A stretch of DNA of 64,000 nucleotides from JANQNX01 sp040217095 (GCA_965229565.1 OZ245888.1:1736001-1800000); one strand, 5' to 3'; shown: positions 1-8,732, numbered from the stretch's first letter. Made by a program: numbers and translations. The notes: generated by a model not told the origin, from the sequence alone.

Positions 1-186
1 GTGTGTATGTATATCAATGGCACCGGCCATGATGACCTTGCCCTTTAAATCAAACGTCTTGTCGATCCTGGTATTCGGGTTTGGCTTACGGGTAATAACG
101 CCATTGTGAATATAAATATCACGTTGTTCGCCGTTGATGCCATGCACCGGATCATAGACTTTGCCATTTGCAAGCTTGATATACAT
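1..186 (-). CDS. fhcA: Formyltransferase/hydrolase complex subunit A, second copy, N-terminal fragment cut by window edge
   Basis: The first 62 codons are visible; the gene runs off the left edge. It starts at an ATG (184-186), 6 bases after the fhcB stop, with GAGAGG upstream as ribosome site. The translation has the family N-terminus (N-G-K-V-Y-D-P near residues 8-14) and ends on the amidohydrolase metal motif D-I-H-T-H, residues 58-62, aligned with D-I-H-C-H of the full fwdA at 5058-6704. FhcA/FwdA is the zinc amidohydrolase subunit that interconverts formyl-methylofuran and formate. This is therefore a second A paralogue. Pairing with the adjacent fhcB suggests the canonical bacterial Fhc complex, whose C and D subunits may lie outside the window. 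The end coordinate is the window edge, not a real end. Confidence 0.85.
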   Translation of the reverse strand, partial: MYIKLANGKVYDPVHGINGEQRDIYIHNGVITRKPNPNTRIDKTFDLKGKVIMAGAIDIHTH

Positions 187-192
187 ATTAAG

Positions 193-1470
193 TTACATCC
201 TCTCAATAATTTGCTTGATAACGGACGCAACACTGGGATGCGGTGACTCACGCAATTGTTTCAGGGGCAGGGCGACAACGCTATCCGTTCTGAACAGTTG
301 ACCGGCATGGTCAACTCCCGGGGTACTAACGGGTATGAATACATCCGGTTTAAAGTTTAGTTTGGTTTCGGGCGTCGCCATCACTATGGTCGGGATAGAC
401 GCCTTCGGCGGGCTGTGCTCATCACTGAAACTGGAGACCCATAACAGGGAGTCCACTTCCTTGTTTTTCAGCACGTTGTTTGAACTGTAGCGGTTCGGGT
501 CGTAGTCCGGGTAACCCTTGTTAAAATTAACCCTTAGCGGGTAACCACTTTGCCAGGCACAAATACTGTTAGCCGTAGTGGCACCGTCATTACCACCCAG
601 GGTAAATCCGGCAAAACGTGTTTCACGTGTCAGGTATTTGGCCATTTCCGTCATGGCCTGCACGGTTAGCTCGGCATGCGGCATGGTAAGTTCCGCCGGG
701 GCCCAGACAAATACGCCGTATTTCGCAGACTTGATCCTGGCAGCCAGTTCTTCAAGTACCTTGATCTTTATGCCGCCAACCTGTTCTACATCCATGCTGG
801 CACCCGATGTAATTGCATGCATGGTTGAGATGATCTCGTTGATCTCCTGGTTCTTGCATTTCAGCACGGTAGGCTTTCTTCCTGCCGGACTGGTACCAGC
901 ACGCGTATTCAGGTTTTCGCCGATATAAACTATCTGGCGATCTTCCTGCTTCAACTTGAACATGGATTGTTCGTTCCAGATAACCCGCTCAAAAAAACGT
1001 GGATACTGTGTTGCGTCGGTACCGACAAAGACCACCATATCGGCGCGGTTCCTGATTTCGGCCATGGTGGTTGTGATCCAGCCCAGGTCTTGCAAGACCA
1101 GGGTGTTACGTATCAACGCATTGCCGTGCATATGGTCAACCACCGCGCCGCTGATATCGGCCAGGTGTAGCAGTTGACGCATACCGCCTGCGTCAGTTGC
1201 CAGTCCACCAAATAACGGTGTGCTGGATTGCTTGATGATGTCACCAGCTGCGGCAATGGCCTTGTCCAGCGAGACCTGTTTACCCTTGATGCTGGCACTG
1301 ACCTCGGTGATAGGCTTTTCAAATCCAGCTTTGGCCTTTGGACAACCATTGGCAACAATTTTGAGTTTATTGTTGTTGTTCTTAACGGTGAGATCGTCAC
1401 AGACGATGCCGCAAAACGGGCAAGCCACTTCCTGTCTTTCAGATGGTAATGAGTGAGAAGAGTCTTCCAA
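193..1470 (-). CDS. fhcB: Formyltransferase/hydrolase complex subunit B (non-catalytic FwdB homologue)
   Basis: The 425-residue protein matches bacterial FhcB. It keeps an N-terminal cysteine set (C17, C20, C24, C43) like a [4Fe-4S] domain, followed by the molybdopterin-oxidoreductase-like fold. At the position of the Mo/W-ligand cysteine of the FwdB paralogue (6895-8265, Cys123) it has Met114, in V-D-H-M-H-G. Bacterial FhcB is known to be a structural subunit without redox catalysis, because Fhc only hydrolyses formyl-methylofuran to formate. The start codon is TTG, with AAAGGA nine bases upstream and no in-frame ATG near. A 147-bp gap with a promoter separates it from the reductase gene, so it starts its own transcription unit, followed directly by fhcA. 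Confidence 0.88.
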   Translation of the reverse strand: MEDSSHSLPSERQEVACPFCGIVCDDLTVKNNNNKLKIVANGCPKAKAGFEKPITEVSASIKGKQVSLDKAIAAAGDIIKQSSTPLFGGLATDAGGMRQLLHLADISGAVVDHMHGNALIRNTLVLQDLGWITTTMAEIRNRADMVVFVGTDATQYPRFFERVIWNEQSMFKLKQEDRQIVYIGENLNTRAGTSPAGRKPTVLKCKNQEINEIISTMHAITSGASMDVEQVGGIKIKVLEELAARIKSAKYGVFVWAPAELTMPHAELTVQAMTEMAKYLTRETRFAGFTLGGNDGATTANSICAWQSGYPLRVNFNKGYPDYDPNRYSSNNVLKNKEVDSLLWVSSFSDEHSPPKASIPTIVMATPETKLNFKPDVFIPVSTPGVDHAGQLFRTDSVVALPLKQLRESPHPSVASVIKQIIERM

Positions 1471-1524
1471 TGATAAGTCCTTTGAATTCAGCTAATTATT
1501 ATTATAAGTGTGGTTAATTGCTAC

Positions 1525-1552
1525 ATTATAAACCTGACTGCCGCCTGCTCAA
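1525..1552 (-). promoter_or_regulatory. Sigma70-type promoter for fhcBA
   Basis: On the minus strand a perfect TATAAT (1525-1530) lies 16 bp downstream of TTGAGC (1547-1552), about 55 bp before the fhcB start. It sits in the only sizeable gap between the reductase gene and fhcB, so it could uncouple fhcBA from the fwd operon. Confidence 0.5.
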
Positions 1553-1617
1553 CAACAGTGGGGAAATTGTTTATATAGTTTAAGTAAAAAATAGGACGAC
1601 GTCAGAATATTGTTTGA

Positions 1618-2997
1618 CTAATCTAGCAGTTCCAGCATCTCACTTCTGCGCGTAAATTTTTCTCGTGGTTTATCGATTTTCTCGCCGTTGGCGATCTCTG
1701 CAGCGTCAATTTTCTGCCAATCCTGGTAGCTAACCGGGCGAACCTCTTTATCTGCCAGAATAGCATACAGTTGTTCAGCACCACCTTTGCTCTCCGTGCT
1801 GTCCAGCTTGTCCAGGTCATCGAGCAGGCAGCCGACTGTCTCCACACTGCAGGCACGATTCGTGCCGATTATTCCGCTCGGGCCACGTTTGATCCAGCCT
1901 GCCGTGTAAAGTTGGGGCACGACCTTGCCGTCCTCTGTCACCCGGCCGGCCTCGTTAGGGATTGTGCCCCAATCGTCATGAAACGGTACACCGACAATGG
2001 GAACACCACGATAACCGATGCTGCGAAACAGGATGCCGGCCTCTATCTCCAGCGTTTCACCTGTGCCACGGGCAGATTGCCTGAAGGGTTCGCCACTGAG
2101 GCTGTTTTTTTCAAGAATAATTTTTTCCAGGTGTCCGTTGCCAACCAGTTCGACCGGGCCCATTAAAAAGCGAAACAGGCAGCGGCGCGATTTATCGTCA
2201 TCCACGAGCGAGTGGGCAAATTCGCTGAAAAGGTCATACACTTTCTTGTTGCCTATATTGGTTTTTTCTTCCAGTTCCCTTTCACTCTCGGCATTCAAAT
2301 GCAGGTCTTCGGTTGCCACCACCGGGGCGCAATCCGCCAGTTCACCAAATTCACGTAATTCCTTGGGCGTAAACTTGGCCTGGGCCGGGCCGCGCCTGCC
2401 GATGACATGGATCTCCCTGATCCTGCTTTCAGCAAGGACATCCAGCGCGTGTTGCGCAATGTCCGTGTTTTTTAGCTCGTCGACGGTTTTTGACAGGATG
2501 CGGGCTACATCGGCGGCCACGTTACCCTGGCCAATGATGACGGCAGTATCACCCGACAGGTCAAACTCCCGGTCGCGGTAGTCCGGGTGGCCGTTATACC
2601 AGCCGACAAACTCGGTCGCGGTGTAACTGCCGGGCAGGTCTTCACCGGGAATATTCAACTTCCTGTCGGTTTCCGCACCGCAGGTAATGATAATGGCGTG
2701 ATGTGACGCCTTCAGTTGTTCGATCGTAACGTCGACGCCCACGTTGACATTGGCGATGAGATTAAAACCATCTTCAGACGCAATCTTTTCGTACAGCTTG
2801 ATCGCCTGTTTCAATTTCTGATGATCGGGTGCCACACCAGTCCTGACCAGTCCGTAGGGTGAAGGCAGGCGCTCGAGTATATCGACCTTCACATTGATGT
2901 CGCTCTTTAGCAGTGCCTCAGCCGCGTAAAAGCCACTGGGTCCGCTGCCAACGATGGCGACCAGTAAAGGATTGTCCTCTGTTCCGAGCCTGGACAT
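1618..2997 (-). CDS. Ferredoxin--NADP+ reductase, adrenodoxin-reductase type
   Basis: The 459-residue flavoprotein has an N-terminal FAD-binding V-G-S-G-P-S-G motif (about residues 16-22) and a second dinucleotide motif I-I-G-Q-G-N-V-A-A-D (about 160) for NADP(H). The stretch F-R-F-L-M-G-P-V-E and the C-terminal A-G-W-I-K-R-G-P-S-G-I-I-G-T-N are typical of the FprA/adrenodoxin reductase family. The family moves electrons between ferredoxin and NADP. It lies 9 bp after fdxA in the operon headed by fwdD. Context therefore suggests that electrons from formyl-methylofuran oxidation pass by FdxA to NADP+; this is inference, and the reverse flow is also possible. Confidence 0.88.
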   Translation of the reverse strand: MSRLGTEDNPLLVAIVGSGPSGFYAAEALLKSDINVKVDILERLPSPYGLVRTGVAPDHQKLKQAIKLYEKIASEDGFNLIANVNVGVDVTIEQLKASHHAIIITCGAETDRKLNIPGEDLPGSYTATEFVGWYNGHPDYRDREFDLSGDTAVIIGQGNVAADVARILSKTVDELKNTDIAQHALDVLAESRIREIHVIGRRGPAQAKFTPKELREFGELADCAPVVATEDLHLNAESERELEEKTNIGNKKVYDLFSEFAHSLVDDDKSRRCLFRFLMGPVELVGNGHLEKIILEKNSLSGEPFRQSARGTGETLEIEAGILFRSIGYRGVPIVGVPFHDDWGTIPNEAGRVTEDGKVVPQLYTAGWIKRGPSGIIGTNRACSVETVGCLLDDLDKLDSTESKGGAEQLYAILADKEVRPVSYQDWQKIDAAEIANGEKIDKPREKFTRRSEMLELLD

Positions 2998-3006
2998 GAC
3001 GCTACT

Positions 3007-3312
3007 CTAGAAGCCCAGTTCGGCCTTGCGTTCCTCGGCACCGGGCAAGGGGTCCATTTGTTCCTCGCATACGGGCAGTTCTGCCGCGCGTTCCGCATTG
3101 ATCTCTATCCAGTGTTCCTTGTCCTCGGGGATATCGTCACCCTCGAATATTGCCTGCACCGGGCACTCGGGAATACAGGCGCTACAGTCAATACAGGTGT
3201 CGGGATCGATATAAAGCATGTCATCGTCATAATGAAAGCAGGCGACTGGACAGACGGTAACGCAATCTGTAAATCGACAGCCCTTGCAATTATCAGTCAC
3301 GATTGTGGTCAT
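3007..3312 (-). CDS. fdxA: 7Fe ferredoxin (FdxA-like)
   Basis: The 101-residue protein carries the 7Fe ferredoxin pattern of the FdxA/Azotobacter FdI family. C9, C17 and C50 fit a [3Fe-4S] cluster, and C21, C40, C43 and C46 a [4Fe-4S] cluster, with C12 and C25 as the extra cysteines seen in that family. The C-terminal acidic tail is usual. It lies between fwdC (37 bp upstream) and the NADP reductase (9 bp downstream). That position makes it the likely electron carrier of the formylmethanofuran dehydrogenase complex, replacing the polyferredoxins of methanogens. Family assignment is firm; partner assignment rests on gene order. Confidence 0.9.
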   Translation of the reverse strand: MTTIVTDNCKGCRFTDCVTVCPVACFHYDDDMLYIDPDTCIDCSACIPECPVQAIFEGDDIPEDKEHWIEINAERAAELPVCEEQMDPLPGAEERKAELGF

Positions 3313-3349
3313 TGCTTCCTCCTTCGCCCGGGGGCGAGTTAGCTAGTTG

Positions 3350-4162
3350 TTATTTGCCCGCGTACAACAAAATTTCTCCACGATTTAACTCTACCGAGTC
3401 ACCACACCAGCGTTGAAATTCTCCATCCAGTATCTTGCTATCGATGTCGAATCCCGCATCAAGCAGGTGATTAAGGTACTGTTTCAGAAACACCGGGCGA
3501 TACTGGCAGCCCAGGCTGAATGTGGGCAGCATGGCCGTCTGCTTGAAGCTGATGATCGAGCCGCGTTTCATGCCGGCGCCATTACGTATTCCCATTTCGC
3601 CGCAGATGATGATTGTGCCGGCCAGCATATTAACGCCGGTGAAGTCGCCGGCATTGCCGCCCACGGCAATCAAACCACGGCGCATACAGTGACCGGTTTC
3701 ATTTTTCACATTGCCATGCACCAGGATCTCGCCGCCTTGCATACCAACCGTACTGCCACGGTAGCCGCTACCAACCATGTGTCCGGCATTGCCCTTGACG
3801 GTAATCTTTCCGCCCAGCATCTCGGGTCCAAGCCAGTCCCCGGCATCGCCCTCGATCACGATCTCGCCACCGCTCATGGCGGCACCGGTGTGGAGACCGA
3901 TATGACCATCGACATGGATAGAGCCGTGCGACATGGTTGCGCCCACGTGTTTGACCCGGTTCAGATCACCCTCGATTCGGATGTCGCCATCAACCTCGCC
4001 ACTGCAGTCAAAGAAATCCGCCAGCTGCTGTTCACGGTTACCGTGGAAGACAGCCAGGCGTTTTACATCATCGAGGCTGAGCGAGCGCATTCGATCCGGG
4101 CAGATACAATCGGCCTCCAGCGGAACCTCGGGTTGATGGCGTAATTTAAGCGTCAGTGGCAT
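3350..4162 (-). CDS. fwdC: Formylmethanofuran dehydrogenase / Fhc subunit C
   Basis: The 270-residue protein has repeated G-x-x-G-x-x-x-G segments from about residue 60 to 200 (for example G-D-A-G-D-W-L-G and G-N-A-G-H-M-V-G). This is the right-handed beta-helix shared by FwdC/FhcC and the C-terminal domain of glutamate synthase. Subunit C is a scaffold in both the archaeal dehydrogenase and the bacterial hydrolase. It follows ftr with a 2-bp gap. With only one C copy in the window, it could serve the Fwd complex, the Fhc complex or both. Confidence 0.9.
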   Translation of the reverse strand: MPLTLKLRHQPEVPLEADCICPDRMRSLSLDDVKRLAVFHGNREQQLADFFDCSGEVDGDIRIEGDLNRVKHVGATMSHGSIHVDGHIGLHTGAAMSGGEIVIEGDAGDWLGPEMLGGKITVKGNAGHMVGSGYRGSTVGMQGGEILVHGNVKNETGHCMRRGLIAVGGNAGDFTGVNMLAGTIIICGEMGIRNGAGMKRGSIISFKQTAMLPTFSLGCQYRPVFLKQYLNHLLDAGFDIDSKILDGEFQRWCGDSVELNRGEILLYAGK

Positions 4163-4164
4163 GG

Positions 4165-5061
4165 CTATCCCTCCGCTTCCAGTAAAGGCAGTAACCGTAT
4201 CTGGTACTGACCAAGACCGCCGCCATAATTACCGGCCGACAATTGCTTGATGCCAGGTTTTGCTGCTGCATGTAGTCCAACGCGCATGGCTTCTTCCACG
4301 ACCGCCAGGCTCAAACCGTCGATGACGATCTCGAGCACACAATTAATATCGTCATCCAGTGCCGTTTGCTTACTGACGCTGCGCAGCGTCGGGCAGTAGG
4401 CATCATTGGTAGATGCAATCAGTGATTTATAACGCGATCCAACCTTACTACCACTGCGCACCACGCCGTTAGGGAACGGCAGGATAATATCTGGAAGTTC
4501 GCGCATGGCCTTCGTTGCCGCCGTTGCCGCACGCAACGTAGCCTTTTGATTCTTGCCGAGTATCAGCAGGTTGCCGCCGCCAACTGCTTCCTGCACGTGG
4601 AACTTGTCATCGACGACAAACTCACCGTCCATTACCGGGATGCGCCACAGGCGCTGGTCCTTCAACATCTTGCTTATCTGGAAGCCATCACCGAAATAGC
4701 GTAGCTGGCCACCGACCGTGATGACATTGCCCTCGTGTAAACCGCTGTAGCAAGCGGTAGAAGGGCAGGTCATGACACACTGGCCTATGCGTTCAATCAA
4801 CCTGTTCTGGATACTGTCGGCGTCCATGGTGAAAAACAGCACGCTGACCCCCGGTCTGCCGTCAGGTGAATCATGCGCCGAAATCTCGGCCTCGATACCG
4901 GCCTCGCATTTACAGCCAATCACCGAGGTCGCGAAACCGGTTACGGATTGTGCTGCTGCCATGGCCCACTGCTTTGTCTCGGCTGTAATAATGAAGCGCG
5001 TGCCGAACATCTTGAACGCCTCGGCAAAGGTATCGATGACCTCGGTTGATTTAATCTTCAT
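4165..5061 (-). CDS. ftr: Formylmethanofuran:tetrahydromethanopterin formyltransferase
   Basis: The 298-residue protein matches Ftr/FhcD throughout (early T-R-F-I-I-T-A; later G-G-N-L-L-I-L-G-K-N and the C-terminal A-G-N-Y-G-G-G-L-G-Q-Y). It moves the formyl group between H4MPT and methylofuran, linking Mch to the Fwd or Fhc complex in the cytoplasm. The start overlaps the end of fwdA by four bases (ATGA), which points to translational coupling, and fwdC follows closely. In bacterial Fhc the same protein is subunit D (fhcD). Confidence 0.93.
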   Translation of the reverse strand: MKIKSTEVIDTFAEAFKMFGTRFIITAETKQWAMAAAQSVTGFATSVIGCKCEAGIEAEISAHDSPDGRPGVSVLFFTMDADSIQNRLIERIGQCVMTCPSTACYSGLHEGNVITVGGQLRYFGDGFQISKMLKDQRLWRIPVMDGEFVVDDKFHVQEAVGGGNLLILGKNQKATLRAATAATKAMRELPDIILPFPNGVVRSGSKVGSRYKSLIASTNDAYCPTLRSVSKQTALDDDINCVLEIVIDGLSLAVVEEAMRVGLHAAAKPGIKQLSAGNYGGGLGQYQIRLLPLLEAEG

Positions 5062-6704
5062 TCCTGTGACCCCGTTGGGATAACCTCATGGTCATGCAGG
5101 TAGCGATCGTCTACGGCATAGTTCGAGAATTCGATGGAGTAATAGTTTTCGAAGAATGGCTTCACCACGTCTTCAATCTTGGCGTCGTACTCGGGCGCAA
5201 TGTGCAGCAGCTTGCCGATGAAATCATTCTTGAATTCGTGGTTTTCGATAATGGTATGACCGGACTTGATAACAAAGCGCGGGGCATTGAACATCATTTC
5301 CTTGTCTTCCATGTCGTCGTAGATGGTGATGTCGGCATCGGCGCCAATACCAAGCTGGCCCTTGTTGGTTAATCCCAGCGCCCGGGCAGGACCGGCGCGG
5401 GTGATGATCGCGATTTCATTGAGCGTGTATTCACGGTCCAGGTCGGGCAGGGTGGTATTCAACAAGGCCTTCTGGTTGACGCGTTTCATTTCCTCGCGGC
5501 GAAAGCCCTTGTCCATGAGTAACTTGATCAGCTTGGGATAGCTCTGGAATGAACCACCGTTGGGGTGGTCCGTGGATAAAATGACCCGCCAGGGATCCCG
5601 GGATAACAGGAACAGTTCCAGTCCAATGGCCCATTGTAGCGTGTGCATGTACAAGTGTTCCTGGTAGGTAAACGGTACGATGCCGCAGCCACTTTCGCAC
5701 TCGGTATCGGCGTTGACCCATTTGCCCTTGCTATGTCCTTTCAAGACATACGCTAGCGGCGCATCGGCGGTCATGATAGTGGACTTGCCGAACATGACCT
5801 GGCCAACATCACAGGTAATGTTGGGATTGTTATTAACGTAATCAATTATTTTTGTTGCCTCGGAGACCGGGTTGCGTCCGAGCTCGCCGCCATAACTATG
5901 AAACTGGATATGGGCAATGTGTGCGCGCTGACCTTCTGCTGTCTTCATGGTCTCCAGTGTCGTCACGTAATTGCCACTGTGGCCGAGGTTATTACAGTGA
6001 ATGTGGGGCGGATGCGGGAAACCGCGCTTGTTCACGGTATCGATGAAGGCCTTGATGATTTTCCTGGGCGTGAGTCCTTCATCGGTCAGCTCGTCGATAT
6101 CCGACACGTTGGAGTTTTTCTTGCCCTTCCATGGTTCATCCCCGCCCGGGTTTACCAGTTTCACGGTGTAGGCCTTGGTAGAACTTACCCACCAGGCCAC
6201 GGCCTGATCAAATTCCTCGTAGCGTTTTTCCTTCAGTAATTGCTGCAGGAGAATATTGTTGCCAAGCAGGACATAAAAGCCTTTATCGATGACAGGTGTG
6301 TCATGAAATTCCTCCAGCGTGTGGCGTGCACCGATAGGGGTAACAGCCGCCTCCATAGCAGTGGTATAGCCGAGAGTGGCATAGCGGTAACCGGTTGCAA
6401 ACGTCGAGGGCACAGTGCCCCCGGTACCGGAACGGGTAAACGGCGTGGATGGATGCACATCGTGCCTGTGGTCCTCGGGCTGCAGCTTGCGTGCAGCGTT
6501 GACCTTGGGTCCGGCAATATGGCAATGAATGTCGACGCCGCCGGGCATGATAACCATGCCCCTGGCATCAATGACGGTCGCATCTTCCTCGACGCTGTCT
6601 ACCAGCTTGCCGTCCTTGATACAAAGCTCTTTTATTTCACCATCTATACCGTTAGCTGGGTCATAGACCCGCCCGTTGATGATGCGCAGTGAAGCTGTCA
6701 TCAA
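5058..6704 (-). CDS. fwdA: Formylmethanofuran dehydrogenase subunit A (binuclear-metal amidohydrolase)
   Basis: The 548-residue amidohydrolase has the metal site residues H60-x-H62, K182 in A-Y-T-V-K-L-V (the lysine usually carboxylated), H-I-H near 234-236, H265/H269 and D379 in S-T-D-H-P-N. The subunit converts formate and the amine of methylofuran into formyl-methylofuran, or the reverse; in Fwd the formate is channelled to or from the FwdB metal centre. It is full length, unlike the second copy at the window start. It is coupled to ftr downstream and lies 190 bp after fwdB. Because FhcA and FwdA are close relatives, assignment to Fwd rather than Fhc rests on position. Confidence 0.9.
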   Translation of the reverse strand: MMTASLRIINGRVYDPANGIDGEIKELCIKDGKLVDSVEEDATVIDARGMVIMPGGVDIHCHIAGPKVNAARKLQPEDHRHDVHPSTPFTRSGTGGTVPSTFATGYRYATLGYTTAMEAAVTPIGARHTLEEFHDTPVIDKGFYVLLGNNILLQQLLKEKRYEEFDQAVAWWVSSTKAYTVKLVNPGGDEPWKGKKNSNVSDIDELTDEGLTPRKIIKAFIDTVNKRGFPHPPHIHCNNLGHSGNYVTTLETMKTAEGQRAHIAHIQFHSYGGELGRNPVSEATKIIDYVNNNPNITCDVGQVMFGKSTIMTADAPLAYVLKGHSKGKWVNADTECESGCGIVPFTYQEHLYMHTLQWAIGLELFLLSRDPWRVILSTDHPNGGSFQSYPKLIKLLMDKGFRREEMKRVNQKALLNTTLPDLDREYTLNEIAIITRAGPARALGLTNKGQLGIGADADITIYDDMEDKEMMFNAPRFVIKSGHTIIENHEFKNDFIGKLLHIAPEYDAKIEDVVKPFFENYYSIEFSNYAVDDRYLHDHEVIPTGSQE

Positions 6705-6894
6705 ATACCCCTAAAACTCTAGATATTTATGAGTAATTTTACGACAACTGTTTGATGAACTTTTCTAACCGGGAAATCTTCGGCGTACCTTATGGCGTCG
6801 GAGATATCCTGTTTAGTTTTAAATTCTCGTAAATGGTCTCAATTATAATTATTAATTAATACAGTACTTTATCAAAATTTAGTATTGAACAAAA
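6705..6894. other. AT-rich gap between fwdB and fwdA
   Basis: This 190-bp gap is AT-rich and has no convincing ORF, terminator hairpin or consensus promoter. It is the only long gap inside the fwdD-to-reductase run and leaves open whether fwdA-ftr-fwdC are transcribed with fwdDB. Confidence 0.4.
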
Positions 6895-8265
6895 TTACAA
6901 TGGTGCTGCTACCTTTGCCTCACCCAATGCGCCAACGGCATGGTGCCGGGCCAGCATTAATTCGTTTACGCGTTTTTTTATTGCAGTCAGTATCGTCTCG
7001 TCGTCCGGGAAGGGCGATTCGAATGCCGGTCGCAATGTAATAGGCACATCGTCCATGCGATACACCGTCCCCGAGGTGTTTATGCCGTAGGTAGATGTTC
7101 GAAAAGCGACATGGGCATCCTTGGTGGTTTCGGTGTTCTTGGTATCCAGCACGACAATTGGAATCTTTTTCAAATGTTCAATGGCCCGTTTTGGAAAATT
7201 TGATGCCGGGTCACTGGCAATTATCAATGCTGCATCGGCATGACCGTTGGACAAGGTGTCCACGGTAGTAAACTCGCCCGGGTTGAAGCGTGGATAGCCG
7301 CGGCTGAAGTTGACGCCGAACGGGTAGCCGGTTTGCCATGACACCACGTTGTCGGCACCGGTGACGTTGCCGTGACCACGTACCGGTTTGGCAACAAAGT
7401 GAGTGTATTCATTCAAATCGGTTGCCAGCGCCAGCAGGGCGCCGGAATTGAAGTGGCGACCGCGGGTCATGGTCAGACCCATGCCAAAAAACAGCACGCC
7501 AAAACGGCAGTTCTTCATTCTATCGGCCAGGTCGGTCAGCGTTTCCAGTGGCACGCCGGTTTCCTGTTCAATATCGCATGACAGGGTTTTGCCCTTGACC
7601 AGCGCCCGTAATGCCCACAGCAGTTCAAAGTCCTTGCCGGGTTTCGGGGTCAACAGTATATCGGCAACCGGAGAAGACTTGGTTTTGCGCACGTCGACCA
7701 GTACCACGGTACGGTCTTTCTTGCCTCCGGGTGTAAACATGCCCTTCGGTGTGACGGCATAACGGCCAAAATGACGCGGATGTGATTCGGCCGGGTTACC
7801 GCCCCAGTAAATAACCAGGTCGGCCCGGTTTTTCACCTCGCCCAGCGTGCTGGTGCTTTCGCCCACGCCCTGGAAGGCAAGACCGGAAGGCCCGTGACAT
7901 ACAGACGTGGTGGTATCAATGGTGCCACGGATAATATCGGAGATGGCGACCGCCTGGCGCTGTGCCTCACAGGTCGTGTCGCTTAAACCATAGGTAATCG
8001 GGAAACGGGCATTGGCAAGCGTTTGCGCGGCTTCCTCGATGGCCTCCTCGACACTGACTTCTTTACCATCAATCAGCGCGGCAGGCGCATCTTCTATGGT
8101 GTGTTCCGCAAACCAGGCGCGACCAAGCACACAGGCATTTTTTGCCTTGACGATTTTCTTGGCCTCAACATCGACATGTAAATGCATGTCATCACAGACG
8201 CAGCCACAAAATGTGCAGGTGGCGTTTTCGACTATCTTGATGTTGCTGCTTTCAGTTTCGCTCAT
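6895..8265 (-). CDS. fwdB: Formylmethanofuran dehydrogenase subunit B, Mo/W catalytic type
   Basis: The 456-residue protein has the cysteine pattern C17-x2-C20-x3-C24 with C45 for one [4Fe-4S] cluster, then T-S-V-C-H-G-P-S, in which Cys123 is at the place of the Mo/W ligand of archaeal FwdB/FmdB. That cysteine is what separates a redox formylmethanofuran dehydrogenase from the hydrolase-only FhcB. The downstream pterin-binding fold is intact (W-G-G-N-P-A-E-S-H-P-R-H near 154-165). It follows fwdD, which supplies the C-terminal pterin-binding domain missing from this chain. Known role: reversible oxidation of formate to CO2 on bis-MGD metal. Whether Mo or W is used cannot be told. Confidence 0.88.
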   Translation of the reverse strand: MSETESSNIKIVENATCTFCGCVCDDMHLHVDVEAKKIVKAKNACVLGRAWFAEHTIEDAPAALIDGKEVSVEEAIEEAAQTLANARFPITYGLSDTTCEAQRQAVAISDIIRGTIDTTTSVCHGPSGLAFQGVGESTSTLGEVKNRADLVIYWGGNPAESHPRHFGRYAVTPKGMFTPGGKKDRTVVLVDVRKTKSSPVADILLTPKPGKDFELLWALRALVKGKTLSCDIEQETGVPLETLTDLADRMKNCRFGVLFFGMGLTMTRGRHFNSGALLALATDLNEYTHFVAKPVRGHGNVTGADNVVSWQTGYPFGVNFSRGYPRFNPGEFTTVDTLSNGHADAALIIASDPASNFPKRAIEHLKKIPIVVLDTKNTETTKDAHVAFRTSTYGINTSGTVYRMDDVPITLRPAFESPFPDDETILTAIKKRVNELMLARHHAVGALGEAKVAAPL

Positions 8266-8300
8266 GCTTTAACCTCTCATGTCTGATTATGCTTATCTGC

Positions 8301-8636
8301 TCAGACTTTCTCAATTTCCACTTCCATATGCTTGGACAGCGGCATGCCGCTGCCGGCCGTATCACTTTCCATCAACTGGCTTGATGGCGGCCCGTAGGCA
8401 ATAAACAGTGTGCCGGAAGGAAGTTCACCGGGCTTTTTGGCAATACATTTTACGACTGTTTCACCAACGGGGTTACTAAGTCTGACAGAGTCGCCGTCAA
8501 CCAGTTTCAGCTTCTGCATATCGTCCGGGTTCATTTCCAGGGTCGAAGTCACTTCCAGGTACTCTGCCTTGAGTTTCCCCTGGTTCAGCGAAGTGCCTTG
8601 TTTACTTGAACGCCCCGGTATCAAAATCATTTTCAT
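8301..8636 (-). CDS. fwdD: Formylmethanofuran dehydrogenase subunit D (molybdopterin dinucleotide-binding domain)
   Basis: The 111-residue protein looks like the stand-alone molybdopterin dinucleotide-binding C-terminal domain (L-K-L-V-D-G-D-S-V-R-L-S-N near residues 43-55 and I-A-Y-G-P-P-S-S-Q-L). This is FwdD/FmdD of methanogens, which completes the active site of FwdB. The canonical bacterial Fhc complex has no D subunit of this kind, so its presence supports a true dehydrogenase. It is the first gene of the minus-strand operon, 35 bp before fwdB, and diverges from the H4MPT genes starting at 8863. Confidence 0.85.
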   Translation of the reverse strand: MKMILIPGRSSKQGTSLNQGKLKAEYLEVTSTLEMNPDDMQKLKLVDGDSVRLSNPVGETVVKCIAKKPGELPSGTLFIAYGPPSSQLMESDTAGSGMPLSKHMEVEIEKV

Positions 8637-8732
8637 TCACACCTTCTCCAGGCTGTGTATTCTGGCACATTGCTGCCAATAGAATTTGCCTTTAATACTT
8701 GACCCATATAACTGTAATTTTAAATACTTACC

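Noticed and set aside
578..1456. Several 60-116-codon ORFs on the plus strand
   Set aside because: They lie opposite fhcB, which has clear family motifs over its full length; they are shadow frames.
2018..2581. 187-codon plus-strand ORF
   Set aside because: It lies entirely opposite the ferredoxin:NADP reductase gene and has low-complexity Ser/Arg-rich translation.
3413..4144. 243-codon plus-strand ORF
   Set aside because: It is antisense to fwdC; the repeated glycine motifs of fwdC create a long open opposite frame.
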